Assembly (NCBI RefSeq): GCF_000244875.1
Contig: NC_016791.1
Location: 601,501 to 665,500 of the forward strand
DNA length: 64,000 nucleotides
Reading direction: 5' to 3'
Source of the DNA: Clostridium sp. BNL1100
GTDB lineage: Bacteria; Bacillota; Clostridia; Acetivibrionales; DSM-1351
Shown here: piece after piece, positions 43,102 to 51,468 of the stretch
Numbering within the stretch: the first letter of the stretch is position 1
How the letters are laid out: every line of letters starts with the position of its first letter
The notes under the pieces: generated by a model
The model's input: the letters and a program-made list of their open reading frames with translations, nothing else
What the model was told of the DNA's origin: nothing
The model's database searches: none
Position numbers and translations under genes: made by a program

Positions 43102-44271
43102 ATGAAAATAGAGATTAAAGAATCAAATGAAAACTATAATTTGTATGTAAAATCAGTTGACGGAAAACAAGTTTTTATCACGATTGCAAATCAAAATAAA
43201 GACCAGGATATATTGAAGACCGCTTCACTGTTATACAAAAAAGCCTATGAGATATTAACCAAGTATAACATAACAGTATTTCATGAAAGGTTTTTCGGAA
43301 CCAGCAAGTTTTATCATGATGTACAGAAGATAAGGGCTGAGGAACTAAAACTGAATACACAAGACAAATGTTTCAGTTATATTGAAGGTTCTCCTTATTG
43401 GGGTGAAGGAATATCAGGTATTAACGTACACGGTATCATTTTGTGTGATGAAGAGATTAAAGATGTGGAGTTCAACGGAATAGTCTGCGGGAAGTTGTAT
43501 AAGACCGATGCGGTGGACTATATGTTGGTACATACCGTTCATGGCAATAAGGAAAGTGACTACTATGGGCAGACATATGAGATGTTTCAATCAATGATTC
43601 AAGTCCTTAACAAATACGACTTTCAGCTTAAAAATGTTATAAGAACATGGATTTATTTGGATAAAATTTTATTACTGTATGATGAGTTCAATAAAGCACG
43701 TACAAAAGTATTTTTAGAAAATGGGTTATGGTCTGATTCCGTTGCTGTTGATAAAACTGAAGAAATATACATGCCTGCAAGCACCGGTATCAGCTGCGGT
43801 AATCCCCACGGATTGACTGTAATCTCAGATGTTTTGGCTATAAGAACTAAAAATTATGAAAAATTTAAGTTCACAAGTGAATCGGGTAAAGCTCAGAAGT
43901 CTGCAATGCGTTATGGTTCCGCTTTTTCAAGGGCTATTCTGCTGGATGACAAGACAAGCAAAAGCAAATATGTTTATTTATCCGGTACGGCATCAATAGA
44001 TGATTTGGGGAATACAGTATATCTTGACGATATCGGATTGCAGATAGATAAGACATATTCCGTAATTGATGCCCTTTTGGATATAAGCTCAATGAAATTA
44101 AACAACATGACTGAAGGAACGGTATTCTTAAAAAAAGCAGAGTACATAGATGCATTTATTGAATACTGCAAAAGGCGAAATATTGAGTTGCCCGCACTGA
44201 TTACAGTTGCAGACGTGTGTAGGGATAATTTGCTGTTTGAAATGGATGGAACATTTGCAGGTGGGTGTTAG
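43102..44271 (+). CDS. Chorismatase-family protein (FkbO/Hyg5/XanB2-like)
   Basis: 389 residues in two halves related to the RidA/YjgF fold. The C-terminal half carries RYGSAFSRAILLDDK, YLSGTASIDDLGNT and QIDKTYSVIDALLDISSM, as in chorismatases, and ends with ADVCRDNLLFEMDG, whose Glu matches the catalytic acid. The middle has a helix with NVIRTWIYLDKILLLYDEFN. Chorismatases split chorismate into pyruvate and a 3- or 4-hydroxybenzoate or a dihydroxy-cyclohexadiene acid. The product type cannot be told without aligning the pocket. In this operon it would give an aromatic or cyclohexadiene unit. Confidence 0.8.
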   Translation: MKIEIKESNENYNLYVKSVDGKQVFITIANQNKDQDILKTASLLYKKAYEILTKYNITVFHERFFGTSKFYHDVQKIRAEELKLNTQDKCFSYIEGSPYWGEGISGINVHGIILCDEEIKDVEFNGIVCGKLYKTDAVDYMLVHTVHGNKESDYYGQTYEMFQSMIQVLNKYDFQLKNVIRTWIYLDKILLLYDEFNKARTKVFLENGLWSDSVAVDKTEEIYMPASTGISCGNPHGLTVISDVLAIRTKNYEKFKFTSESGKAQKSAMRYGSAFSRAILLDDKTSKSKYVYLSGTASIDDLGNTVYLDDIGLQIDKTYSVIDALLDISSMKLNNMTEGTVFLKKAEYIDAFIEYCKRRNIELPALITVADVCRDNLLFEMDGTFAGGC

Positions 44272-44299
44272 GTATTTATGATAAAAGGTGGAACAAGAA

Positions 44300-45088
44300 A
44301 TGTTAAGATATTTTAATATTATAGTTAAATTTTTAAAATATGCATTTATTCAGGCTTTGGAATATAAGGCTAACTTTATTCTGGGAGGCTTGTTTGAGTT
44401 CTTGTGGGTAATTCTAAATGTAATTTTTTTCAAAGCATTATATCAAAATACCACTTCCATTGCAGGATGGTCAGTAGATGAAGTACTGTTACTGGTATTT
44501 ATATGCGGACTTGTAGATAGTGTACACTCATTTTTCTTTGCATCAGGATTTATTGACATACCAAACCTGATACGGCAAGGAAATCTGGATTTACTTTTAT
44601 TAAAACCCATTAACAAAAGATTCTTTCTGTCTTTTCGGTTAATCAATGTCGGTCAGATTTTAAATGTAATCTTCAATGTAGTAATGATTATAATTTATAC
44701 AAATAAGATTACCACTAATTTAAGCCTGCCCGATGTATTGTTGTTTATACTGCTGATAATAGGTGCACTGGTAATAGTAAACGCCTTCTACTTCTCATTA
44801 TCCATGCTGGCTTTCTGGGTTATCAAGGTTAATGCGATTATAGGCTATTCACAGGAATTATTTACAGTTGGTAATAAACCTATTAATGTATACCCGAAAA
44901 TAATACAGAAAATATTTACTTATTTGATACCTTTGGGTGTAGCATTCAGTTATCCGATTTTATATCTATCCCATAAGTTATCGACTTCCAGCTTAATTGC
45001 CGGATTTGTAATTGCAGTTATCTTTTTTGCATTATCCCATGTTTTATACAGACAAGGTATAAAAAAGTATACAAGTGCTACCAGCTGA
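44300..45088 (+). CDS. ABC-2 type transporter permease (first)
   Basis: 262 residues from the ATG at 44300 (AAAAGG upstream). Six hydrophobic segments. The family signs of PF06182-type permeases are visible: ALEYKANFILGGLFEFLWVI, GWSVDEVLLLVFICGLVDSV and LIRQGNLDLLLLKPINKRFF. It pairs with the ATPase at 45113 and the second permease at 46115 to form one exporter. Confidence 0.85.
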   Translation: MLRYFNIIVKFLKYAFIQALEYKANFILGGLFEFLWVILNVIFFKALYQNTTSIAGWSVDEVLLLVFICGLVDSVHSFFFASGFIDIPNLIRQGNLDLLLLKPINKRFFLSFRLINVGQILNVIFNVVMIIIYTNKITTNLSLPDVLLFILLIIGALVIVNAFYFSLSMLAFWVIKVNAIIGYSQELFTVGNKPINVYPKIIQKIFTYLIPLGVAFSYPILYLSHKLSTSSLIAGFVIAVIFFALSHVLYRQGIKKYTSATS

Positions 45089-45112
45089 TGATTTATATAA
45101 GGAGAGGTAACA

Positions 45113-46096
45113 ATGAAGGTCATAAATGTAAGAGATATTTCAAAAACATATCAATATTATAAAAAACAAGAGGGAATAAGGGGCAGCTTAAAAAACCTGA
45201 TACATAAGGAAATCCCGAGTAAGGAAGCTGTCAGGAATCTCAGTTTTTCTATTGAAAAAGGGGATATGGTAGGGTTTATTGGGATGAATGGTGCAGGTAA
45301 AACTACAACTTTGAAAATGTTATCCGGAATTTTGAAGCCTACATCCGGTGAAGTTGATGTTTTAGGATACAATCCCTTTGATAAAAAGAACGACTTTTTA
45401 AAGAGAATATCAATGGTAATGGGAAGCAGAAGTCAACTGTGGCTTGATATACCTGCAATAGAGGCATTTGCCCTGAATAAAGAAATCTACGGGATTGAAG
45501 AAAAACAGTATAAAGATACACTGGACGAGTTGGTTGAGCTGTTAAATGTGGGTCAATTAATCAACACTCAGGTAAGGAGATTGTCTCTGGGTGAAAGAAT
45601 GAAAATGGAGTTGATTCTTTCACTACTGCATTCACCGGAGATTATTTTTCTGGATGAACCTACTATAGGTTTGGACATTGTATCACAGAATGTTATCCGT
45701 AAGATGCTTAAAGCCTACAACCAAAAACATAATATTACAATAATACTAACCAGTCATAATCTGGATGATATTGAGACAGTATGCAGCAAGCTTATGATAA
45801 TAGACTCGGGGCAATTGATGTTTAATGGACAACTGGAGGATTTTATTCAAAAGCAGACATCAACAAAAATTCTCAGGATTAAATGTTCCAGGGATCCTGC
45901 CAGAATTAAGGCGGTAATGGGAGAACACAAGGTTGAAATTCTCAGTGAAGATAATGAGAGAATGAATGTAAAGGTAAGCAAAGAAAGTGTTATGCAGCTG
46001 ACAAATATATTGATGAGCGAATGTATGAATGACATAAAAGACATCAGTATAGAGGAGGCAGACATGCAGGAGATTATCTGTAATTTATATATATAG
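45113..46096 (+). CDS. ABC transporter ATP-binding protein
   Basis: 327 residues. Walker A GMNGAGKTTT (about residue 59), Q-loop MVMGSRSQLWLDIP, signature LSLGERMKMEL, Walker B IIFLDEPTIGLD and H-loop LTSHNLDD are all intact. The C-terminal 90 residues are the extra domain seen in drug-export ATPases of the DrrA/NatA kind. It energises the two-permease exporter encoded on each side. It is likely to carry the finished product out and may give self-protection. Confidence 0.92.
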   Translation: MKVINVRDISKTYQYYKKQEGIRGSLKNLIHKEIPSKEAVRNLSFSIEKGDMVGFIGMNGAGKTTTLKMLSGILKPTSGEVDVLGYNPFDKKNDFLKRISMVMGSRSQLWLDIPAIEAFALNKEIYGIEEKQYKDTLDELVELLNVGQLINTQVRRLSLGERMKMELILSLLHSPEIIFLDEPTIGLDIVSQNVIRKMLKAYNQKHNITIILTSHNLDDIETVCSKLMIIDSGQLMFNGQLEDFIQKQTSTKILRIKCSRDPARIKAVMGEHKVEILSEDNERMNVKVSKESVMQLTNILMSECMNDIKDISIEEADMQEIICNLYI

Positions 46097-46114
46097 TATT
46101 GGAGAAATTTATTT

Positions 46115-46912
46115 ATGAATAAGTATTTAAAAATCATGAATACTAGTTTACAGAATAACATGGAATACAGATTTCAGTTTATGACTACAATTATCTGCTC
46201 CTTCATTCCGTTTGCTGTAAACTCATTAATCTGGTTGTCTATCAATAATTATTCATCTGATCTTTATGGGTATTCATTAAATGAAATATTTACCTATTAT
46301 TTTATTATGATGATTGTTAACAACCTTTTGCAATGTGATATTGCTTACACGGTTTGTGACGATATAAGGTCCGGGACCATTATACCTTATTTGTTAAAGC
46401 CTTTGGACTATATGGGCTATCACTTGTTTAACGAACTGCCCAGAAAAGTAGTGTTTATTATATGGGGAGCTGCTCCGACAGCAGTTTTATTCCTATTTAT
46501 CAGAAAATCACTTACCCTGAGCTGGGATCCTATTTTGATTGCACAGTTCATGGTCAGTCTTATTATCGGAATACTCATCAGCTTTCTACTGTACTATTTA
46601 TTGGGATTGCTGGCTTTTACATTTTCTCAGGTTGGAAACTTTATTATGGGGTATGGAGTTTTACTAACAATAATATCAGGAAAGATATTTCCGCTAACGC
46701 TTATGCCCGGGCTTGTTAGAAGAATTTTAGATTTTACGCCTTTTCAATATACAGCATACGTACCGGTAACAATTTTGCAGAACAAGTATGGTGGCTATAC
46801 CGAAGTATTTGGTGTAATAATGCTTGGAATTGTATGGATTGCCGTATTATACGGAATTTGCAGATTACTCTGGAAAAACGGATTAAATAAATACTCTGCA
46901 TTCGGTGGTTAA
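46115..46912 (+). CDS. ABC-2 type transporter permease (second)
   Basis: 265 residues, six hydrophobic segments, with SLQNNMEYRFQFMTTIICSF at the start and YSLNEIFTYYFIMMIVNNLL, DDIRSGTIIPYLLKPLDYMG in the middle. It belongs to the same permease family as the protein at 44300 but is clearly different, so the exporter is a heterodimer. Confidence 0.85.
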   Translation: MNKYLKIMNTSLQNNMEYRFQFMTTIICSFIPFAVNSLIWLSINNYSSDLYGYSLNEIFTYYFIMMIVNNLLQCDIAYTVCDDIRSGTIIPYLLKPLDYMGYHLFNELPRKVVFIIWGAAPTAVLFLFIRKSLTLSWDPILIAQFMVSLIIGILISFLLYYLLGLLAFTFSQVGNFIMGYGVLLTIISGKIFPLTLMPGLVRRILDFTPFQYTAYVPVTILQNKYGGYTEVFGVIMLGIVWIAVLYGICRLLWKNGLNKYSAFGG

Positions 46913-46942
46913 TAACAGAGGTTAATGGATTTAGGGGGATAG

Positions 46943-47860
46943 ATGGATACATACATATCTAATATAAGCTATGCTACAGGTGAACAAAGGGAGATTGTAT
47001 CATTGTCCGGTAATGGAGTAGATGAGCGTACTATTGCAATGTTCTCAAAGTTCGGACTTAAGTATTACCGGGAATTCAACGGGTCAATTTATGATCTGGC
47101 AGTAAAGGCGGCTGAACAAACTCTTAAGGAGAACCACAATCAAATAGAGGAAATGATTTTTACCACAGGAAGCTTCCATTCCCAACCCGAACCGTATAAC
47201 AGGATTTCAAACATCAGAGAGTTGAACACGGTAATTAACAAACTGGGGATAGCTGCTTATCCATATGGAATATTTCTATCTGATTGTGCAAATGTAATCT
47301 CCGCCATACATATTGGAAAGAGTTTACTGTGTGAGAACCCGGATAAGGATATACTGATTGTTTCATCGGATGTTACAGGTCAAACGGAATCGAGAATTGT
47401 ACCACCCGGTTCCTCAATAAAAAGCGACGGAGCAGGGAGTTGTATAATATCCGGTAAACCCAATGGAGCCAGCTTTATGATTCTGGCAGTTAAACAGTAT
47501 CATAATAGCAGAATGCTGAATAATTCAGGGTTTGCAAATTATTCTATTGAACTTATGAAATGTATGGACTTCATTAAAGATGAGTTCTTTAAGGAGGGCA
47601 GCGGCAACTACAAATTAGTTCTGGTGAATAACTATAGCACCGGGTTTGCCAGAAGTCTGGCAAAACAAATCGGTATTCCCGTAGAAATAATATATACGGA
47701 GCAAATTGCCGGTTATGCTCATTGCTTTGCATCAGACATATTCATAAACTTATCAAAATTGATTGCAGACGGGTGTATATCCGATGGAGACAATATTCTT
47801 GCCATTGCATCAGGGCCCAGTTCTATCAGTGGAATAAGCCTTAAATATGTTAATAAATAA
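46943..47860 (+). CDS. KASIII-like protein with an altered active site
   Basis: 305 residues of the thiolase/KASIII fold. The nucleophile Cys115 is kept in LSDCANVISAIHIGKSLL, and EEMIFTTGSFHSQPEP and IVSSDVTGQTESRIV fit the fold. The usual catalytic His (in a PHxAN box) is replaced by VNNYSTGFARSL, and the GNTSAA-type Asn box is replaced by YAHCFASDIFINLSKL. Such changes occur in KASIII relatives that transfer acyl groups to amines or alcohols rather than condensing. It is shorter than typical KASIII (about 330). It may join a carrier-bound acyl group to another unit. Confidence 0.8.
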   Translation: MDTYISNISYATGEQREIVSLSGNGVDERTIAMFSKFGLKYYREFNGSIYDLAVKAAEQTLKENHNQIEEMIFTTGSFHSQPEPYNRISNIRELNTVINKLGIAAYPYGIFLSDCANVISAIHIGKSLLCENPDKDILIVSSDVTGQTESRIVPPGSSIKSDGAGSCIISGKPNGASFMILAVKQYHNSRMLNNSGFANYSIELMKCMDFIKDEFFKEGSGNYKLVLVNNYSTGFARSLAKQIGIPVEIIYTEQIAGYAHCFASDIFINLSKLIADGCISDGDNILAIASGPSSISGISLKYVNK

Positions 47861-47910
47861 AGGGTATTAAAATAAATCTATTAAAATATATCAGAAAAGA
47901 GGAGACGGCA

Positions 47911-49242
47911 ATGGATAGTGTTAAGGAAATTTTTCAAAATGACTTAAAGGTTCTTCATCCGCTTCAACATATTTCATCACACAAAGAACCTTTAATTGTT
48001 GAACGGGGAGAAGGTGTATATTTATATACTTGTACAGGAGAGAAGATACTTGACGCTTTTTCAGGTATGTGGAATGTTGATATTGGCTATGGAAACAAGG
48101 AAATTGCTCAAACAGCTTACGACCAGATTTGTAAGATAGCATATGGCTCCAACTTTTCAGGTTCATCCACTATACCTCAAATTTATCTGGCCCAAAAACT
48201 AGAAGGATACGCATACAGTAGTCTGAAGACTACCTTTTTTACCTGCGGAGGTTCTGAATCAAATGATTCGGCATTCAAAACAGCACAATACTACTGGAAA
48301 AGAAAAGGTAAGCCTACAAAAACAAAGATTATATGCCTGAACAATGCTTATCACGGCATGACTATGGCGGCTGCAAGTGCTACAGGCATACCGAAGTTCT
48401 GGAATATGTTCAACAAGGTACCTGGCTTTATACATATAGCAAATCCATATGCTTATAGATTCTCTGAGGAATTAAAGGCAAATGAAACAGTGGGACAGGC
48501 AGCAGCCAGGATTTTTGAAGAAACTATCTTAAAAGAGGGTGCTGACACAATTGCTGCATTTATTGCTGAACCTGTTCAGGGTTCAGGAGGAGGAATTGTA
48601 CCACCTGAAGATTATTTCCCTCTTATCAGAAAACTTTGTGACAAATACGATATTCTGATGATTGCTGATGAAATCATTACAGGTTTCGGTCGTACAGGTA
48701 AAATGTTTGCATTGAATCACTGGGGTGTTGAACCTGACATACTATGCTTTGCAAAAGGTATTACAAGTGGTTATATGCCCTTAGGCGGAATGCAGGTCAA
48801 CGACAAAATAAATGAAGTTATTCAGAATGCACCCGGTGATGAAGCTTGGCTTCACGGATTTACATATTCGGGGCATGCGGCTTCCTGCGCAGTTGCACTA
48901 AAGAATCTTGAAATAATTGAGAGAGACCATTTGCTTGAGAATGCAAATGCAATGGGGGACAAGCTTACAAGAGATTTGGCAAGTATCATGAATTATGACT
49001 GTGTAGGAGAAATTCGCAGAATCGGACTTTTGTACACTGTTGAATTTGTTACAGATAAAGCCTCCAGAGAAAAGAATTTTGATCTGGCAGCAAAGATGTA
49101 TACAAAATGTCTTGAAAAGGGTGTACGAGTAAGAACACTTGGTAATAACATCTCTCTGGCACCTCCGTTTATTATAAAGCCGGAGGAAGTTGACTATGTT
49201 GTAAAGGTCATTAAGGAAGCACTTAACGAGAGTTTAAGATAA
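47911..49242 (+). CDS. Class III (PLP) aminotransferase
   Basis: 443 residues of normal length. It has VYLYTCTGEKILDAFSGMWN at the start, TTFFTCGGSESNDSAFKTAQ with the PLP-phosphate region, CDKYDILMIADEIITGFGRT with the PLP-ring Asp, and the Schiff-base Lys in FAKGITSGYMPLGG. These enzymes move amino groups at omega or beta positions, as in beta-alanine or putrescine conversion. Together with the aldehyde dehydrogenase at 53778 it could make or use an omega-amino acid. Confidence 0.88.
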   Translation: MDSVKEIFQNDLKVLHPLQHISSHKEPLIVERGEGVYLYTCTGEKILDAFSGMWNVDIGYGNKEIAQTAYDQICKIAYGSNFSGSSTIPQIYLAQKLEGYAYSSLKTTFFTCGGSESNDSAFKTAQYYWKRKGKPTKTKIICLNNAYHGMTMAAASATGIPKFWNMFNKVPGFIHIANPYAYRFSEELKANETVGQAAARIFEETILKEGADTIAAFIAEPVQGSGGGIVPPEDYFPLIRKLCDKYDILMIADEIITGFGRTGKMFALNHWGVEPDILCFAKGITSGYMPLGGMQVNDKINEVIQNAPGDEAWLHGFTYSGHAASCAVALKNLEIIERDHLLENANAMGDKLTRDLASIMNYDCVGEIRRIGLLYTVEFVTDKASREKNFDLAAKMYTKCLEKGVRVRTLGNNISLAPPFIIKPEEVDYVVKVIKEALNESLR

Positions 49243-49266
49243 TAGAAATAATACGGGGTAACATTT

Positions 49267-51132
49267 ATGTGCGGTATCAGCGGTATATTTAAGACAACAG
49301 GACATGAACAAATAAACAGACAAGAAATATTTGACATGATGGACGTACTTGAGCATCGAGGGCCTGACGATTCCGGCCACAGGCTTAGAGAATATTACGG
49401 ACTTGGTTTCCGAAGATTGAGTATAATTGATCTGCAGTCGGGTAACCAGCCCATTGAAAACGAAGACGGCACCATCTGTGTTATTTGCAATGGGGAAATA
49501 TTCAATCATATAGAGTTGAGAGAAGAACTTCGTAAAAAAGGACATGTGTTCAGAAGCAAATCAGATGTTGAAGTTTTAGTGCATCTGTATGAGGATTTGG
49601 GTGAAAGGTTTCTGGACAGAATAAACGGCCAGTTTGCGTTGGCTATTATTGATGAAAAACGACGAAGTATTATGCTGGCTAGAGACCAGTTTGGAGTAAT
49701 GCCTTTATTCTACACTCTTGTGGACGGCACTTTGTTGTTTGCATCAGAGATAAAGGCATTACTTACTAATCCGCTGGTAAGAAGGGAAGTAGACCTGGTC
49801 GGAATGGACCAGTTCTTTTCTCTGCCGCACACGGTTAGTCCCAGAACAATGTTCAAAAACATCAAAAACCTTGCTCCCGGTCACTTGATGTATGCAGAAG
49901 CCGGGAAACCCGATTTGATTTTAAACCAATACTGGGATTTGGATTATCCGCTGTTAAATGAGGAAATTGAGCGGCATAGTGAGTCATACTATATGGAACG
50001 GATTGAAGAACTGCTTTTGCAATCAATTAAGTTCCGTACCAGAGCCGATGTAGATGTAGGTGCATTCTTAAGTGGGGGACTTGATTCTTCGCTAATTGTA
50101 TGCATGATGAAGGCATTGTCTCAGAACAGAAGAAAGATATTTTCAGTAGATTTTGAGAACGAAGAATTTTCAGAGCGAAAATATCAGAAAATTGTGGCTG
50201 ACCAGTTGGAGTATGAACACTATTCTGTACCGTTCAAAGTGGATGACATCGCAGAGAGATTGGAAAAGGTAATATACCATACCGAAGCACCTGTAAAAGA
50301 ATCCTATAATTCTGCAACAATGGCTCTGGCAGCGAAGGCCAGACAGCAGGGAATTAAAGTTATTTTGACAGGTGAGGGGTCGGACGAGCTGTTTGCAGGG
50401 TATCCCAGTTACCGCTTCGACCAGTTCAGAAAGCTGAGAAACCAAAACGATTTATCTTCTGCTGAGGAGAAAATGCTGCGTAATAAGGTATGGGGTGACC
50501 CGTTATTCAAATATGAAGCAGATTTCTTAAAGCTGAAGGAAGATAAAAAAGCAGTTTATAGTCAGCAGTTAAATGGTTGCTTTGATGATTTTGATTTTAC
50601 AAACCATCAGTTAGTAAATCAATCAAAAATAGCAGGAAGGCATCTTATTCATCAGAGGTCATACATAGATTTAAAGGTTCGACTCATGGATCATCTGGTA
50701 TCCGATCACAGTGACAGAATGCTGATGGCAAGTTCTGTTGAAGGTAGATTTCCATTTCTGGATATTGATTTGGTTAACTTTATAAGAACGGTTCCTCCCG
50801 ATTTAAAACTAAATAATTTTAAGGAAAAATACATATTGAAGCAGACCGCAAAAAAATTTGTACCTGAAGCAATTATTAACAGGGAAAAGTATATTTTCAT
50901 TGCCCCCGGAAGCCCGTTCCTGTTAAGAAAAAACTACGATTGGATAAATGATTTGCTTTCATATGAAACCATTAAACGGCAAGGCTATTTCAATGCCGAC
51001 GAAGTAGAGAGATTAAAGAAAAAGTACTTAGATCCCGACTTTTCTCTGAAGACATCAATTGATACAGATTATATGCTAATGATTATTATGTTTTGCTTGT
51101 TTATTAAAAAATTTGATATGCCATCTTTATAA
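49267..51132 (+). CDS. Asparagine synthetase-type (glutamine-hydrolysing) amidotransferase
   Basis: 621 residues. It begins MCGISGIF with the N-terminal nucleophile Cys of class II glutamine amidotransferases, followed by LEHRGPDDSG and CNGEIFNHIELREEL. The ATP-pyrophosphatase half has FLSGGLDSSLIVCMMK and ILTGEGSDELFAGYPSYRFD. True asparagine synthetases are often 520-650 long and cannot be told from amide-forming relatives by these motifs. Inside a biosynthetic operon it more likely turns a carboxylate of the product or an intermediate into an amide, as in many antibiotic pathways. The domains and catalytic residues are complete. Confidence 0.85.
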   Translation: MCGISGIFKTTGHEQINRQEIFDMMDVLEHRGPDDSGHRLREYYGLGFRRLSIIDLQSGNQPIENEDGTICVICNGEIFNHIELREELRKKGHVFRSKSDVEVLVHLYEDLGERFLDRINGQFALAIIDEKRRSIMLARDQFGVMPLFYTLVDGTLLFASEIKALLTNPLVRREVDLVGMDQFFSLPHTVSPRTMFKNIKNLAPGHLMYAEAGKPDLILNQYWDLDYPLLNEEIERHSESYYMERIEELLLQSIKFRTRADVDVGAFLSGGLDSSLIVCMMKALSQNRRKIFSVDFENEEFSERKYQKIVADQLEYEHYSVPFKVDDIAERLEKVIYHTEAPVKESYNSATMALAAKARQQGIKVILTGEGSDELFAGYPSYRFDQFRKLRNQNDLSSAEEKMLRNKVWGDPLFKYEADFLKLKEDKKAVYSQQLNGCFDDFDFTNHQLVNQSKIAGRHLIHQRSYIDLKVRLMDHLVSDHSDRMLMASSVEGRFPFLDIDLVNFIRTVPPDLKLNNFKEKYILKQTAKKFVPEAIINREKYIFIAPGSPFLLRKNYDWINDLLSYETIKRQGYFNADEVERLKKKYLDPDFSLKTSIDTDYMLMIIMFCLFIKKFDMPSL

Positions 51133-51206
51133 CTATGATTTTAGCTCAAGGCAAATAAATGGTTAAACTTTGACAGTGATATATAAGACAAAAAGGGGGA
51201 TTTATT

Positions 51207-51446
51207 TTGAAAGAGACAGAAGAAGTTTTATTTAATATTTGGAAAGAGATATTGGAGCGTGATGATTTTACCAGTGAAGATGATTTCTATTCCTTAGGGG
51301 GGACATCTTTACAGGCATTTACACTGATAATGGAAATTAAGAAAAAGTTTGATTTGGAATTACCGCTTATGTATGTATTGACAGAGGCAAGTATCAGCTC
51401 TTTAGCAGAAGTAATTAACAGTCAGTTGGGATCAAATGAATCATGA
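51207..51446 (+). CDS. Free-standing carrier protein (PCP/ACP)
   Basis: 79 residues from a TTG with AGGGGG upstream. The pantetheine site is in DDFYSLGGTSLQAFTLIM (Ser34), the peptidyl-carrier-like form LGGxS. The last helices (LPLMYVLTEASISSLAEVIN) fit the four-helix fold. It is one of three carrier domains in the operon and may accept the amino acid from either adenylation protein. Its 3' end overlaps the longest possible frame of the next gene. Confidence 0.85.
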   Translation: MKETEEVLFNIWKEILERDDFTSEDDFYSLGGTSLQAFTLIMEIKKKFDLELPLMYVLTEASISSLAEVINSQLGSNES

Positions 51447-51468
51447 GATCTGGAAAGGAAGAAACAAC

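Noticed and set aside
51170-51187. TTGACA followed by TATAAG before the carrier-protein gene, as an internal promoter
   Set aside because: The boxes are only 6 bases apart, so they cannot form a sigma-A promoter.
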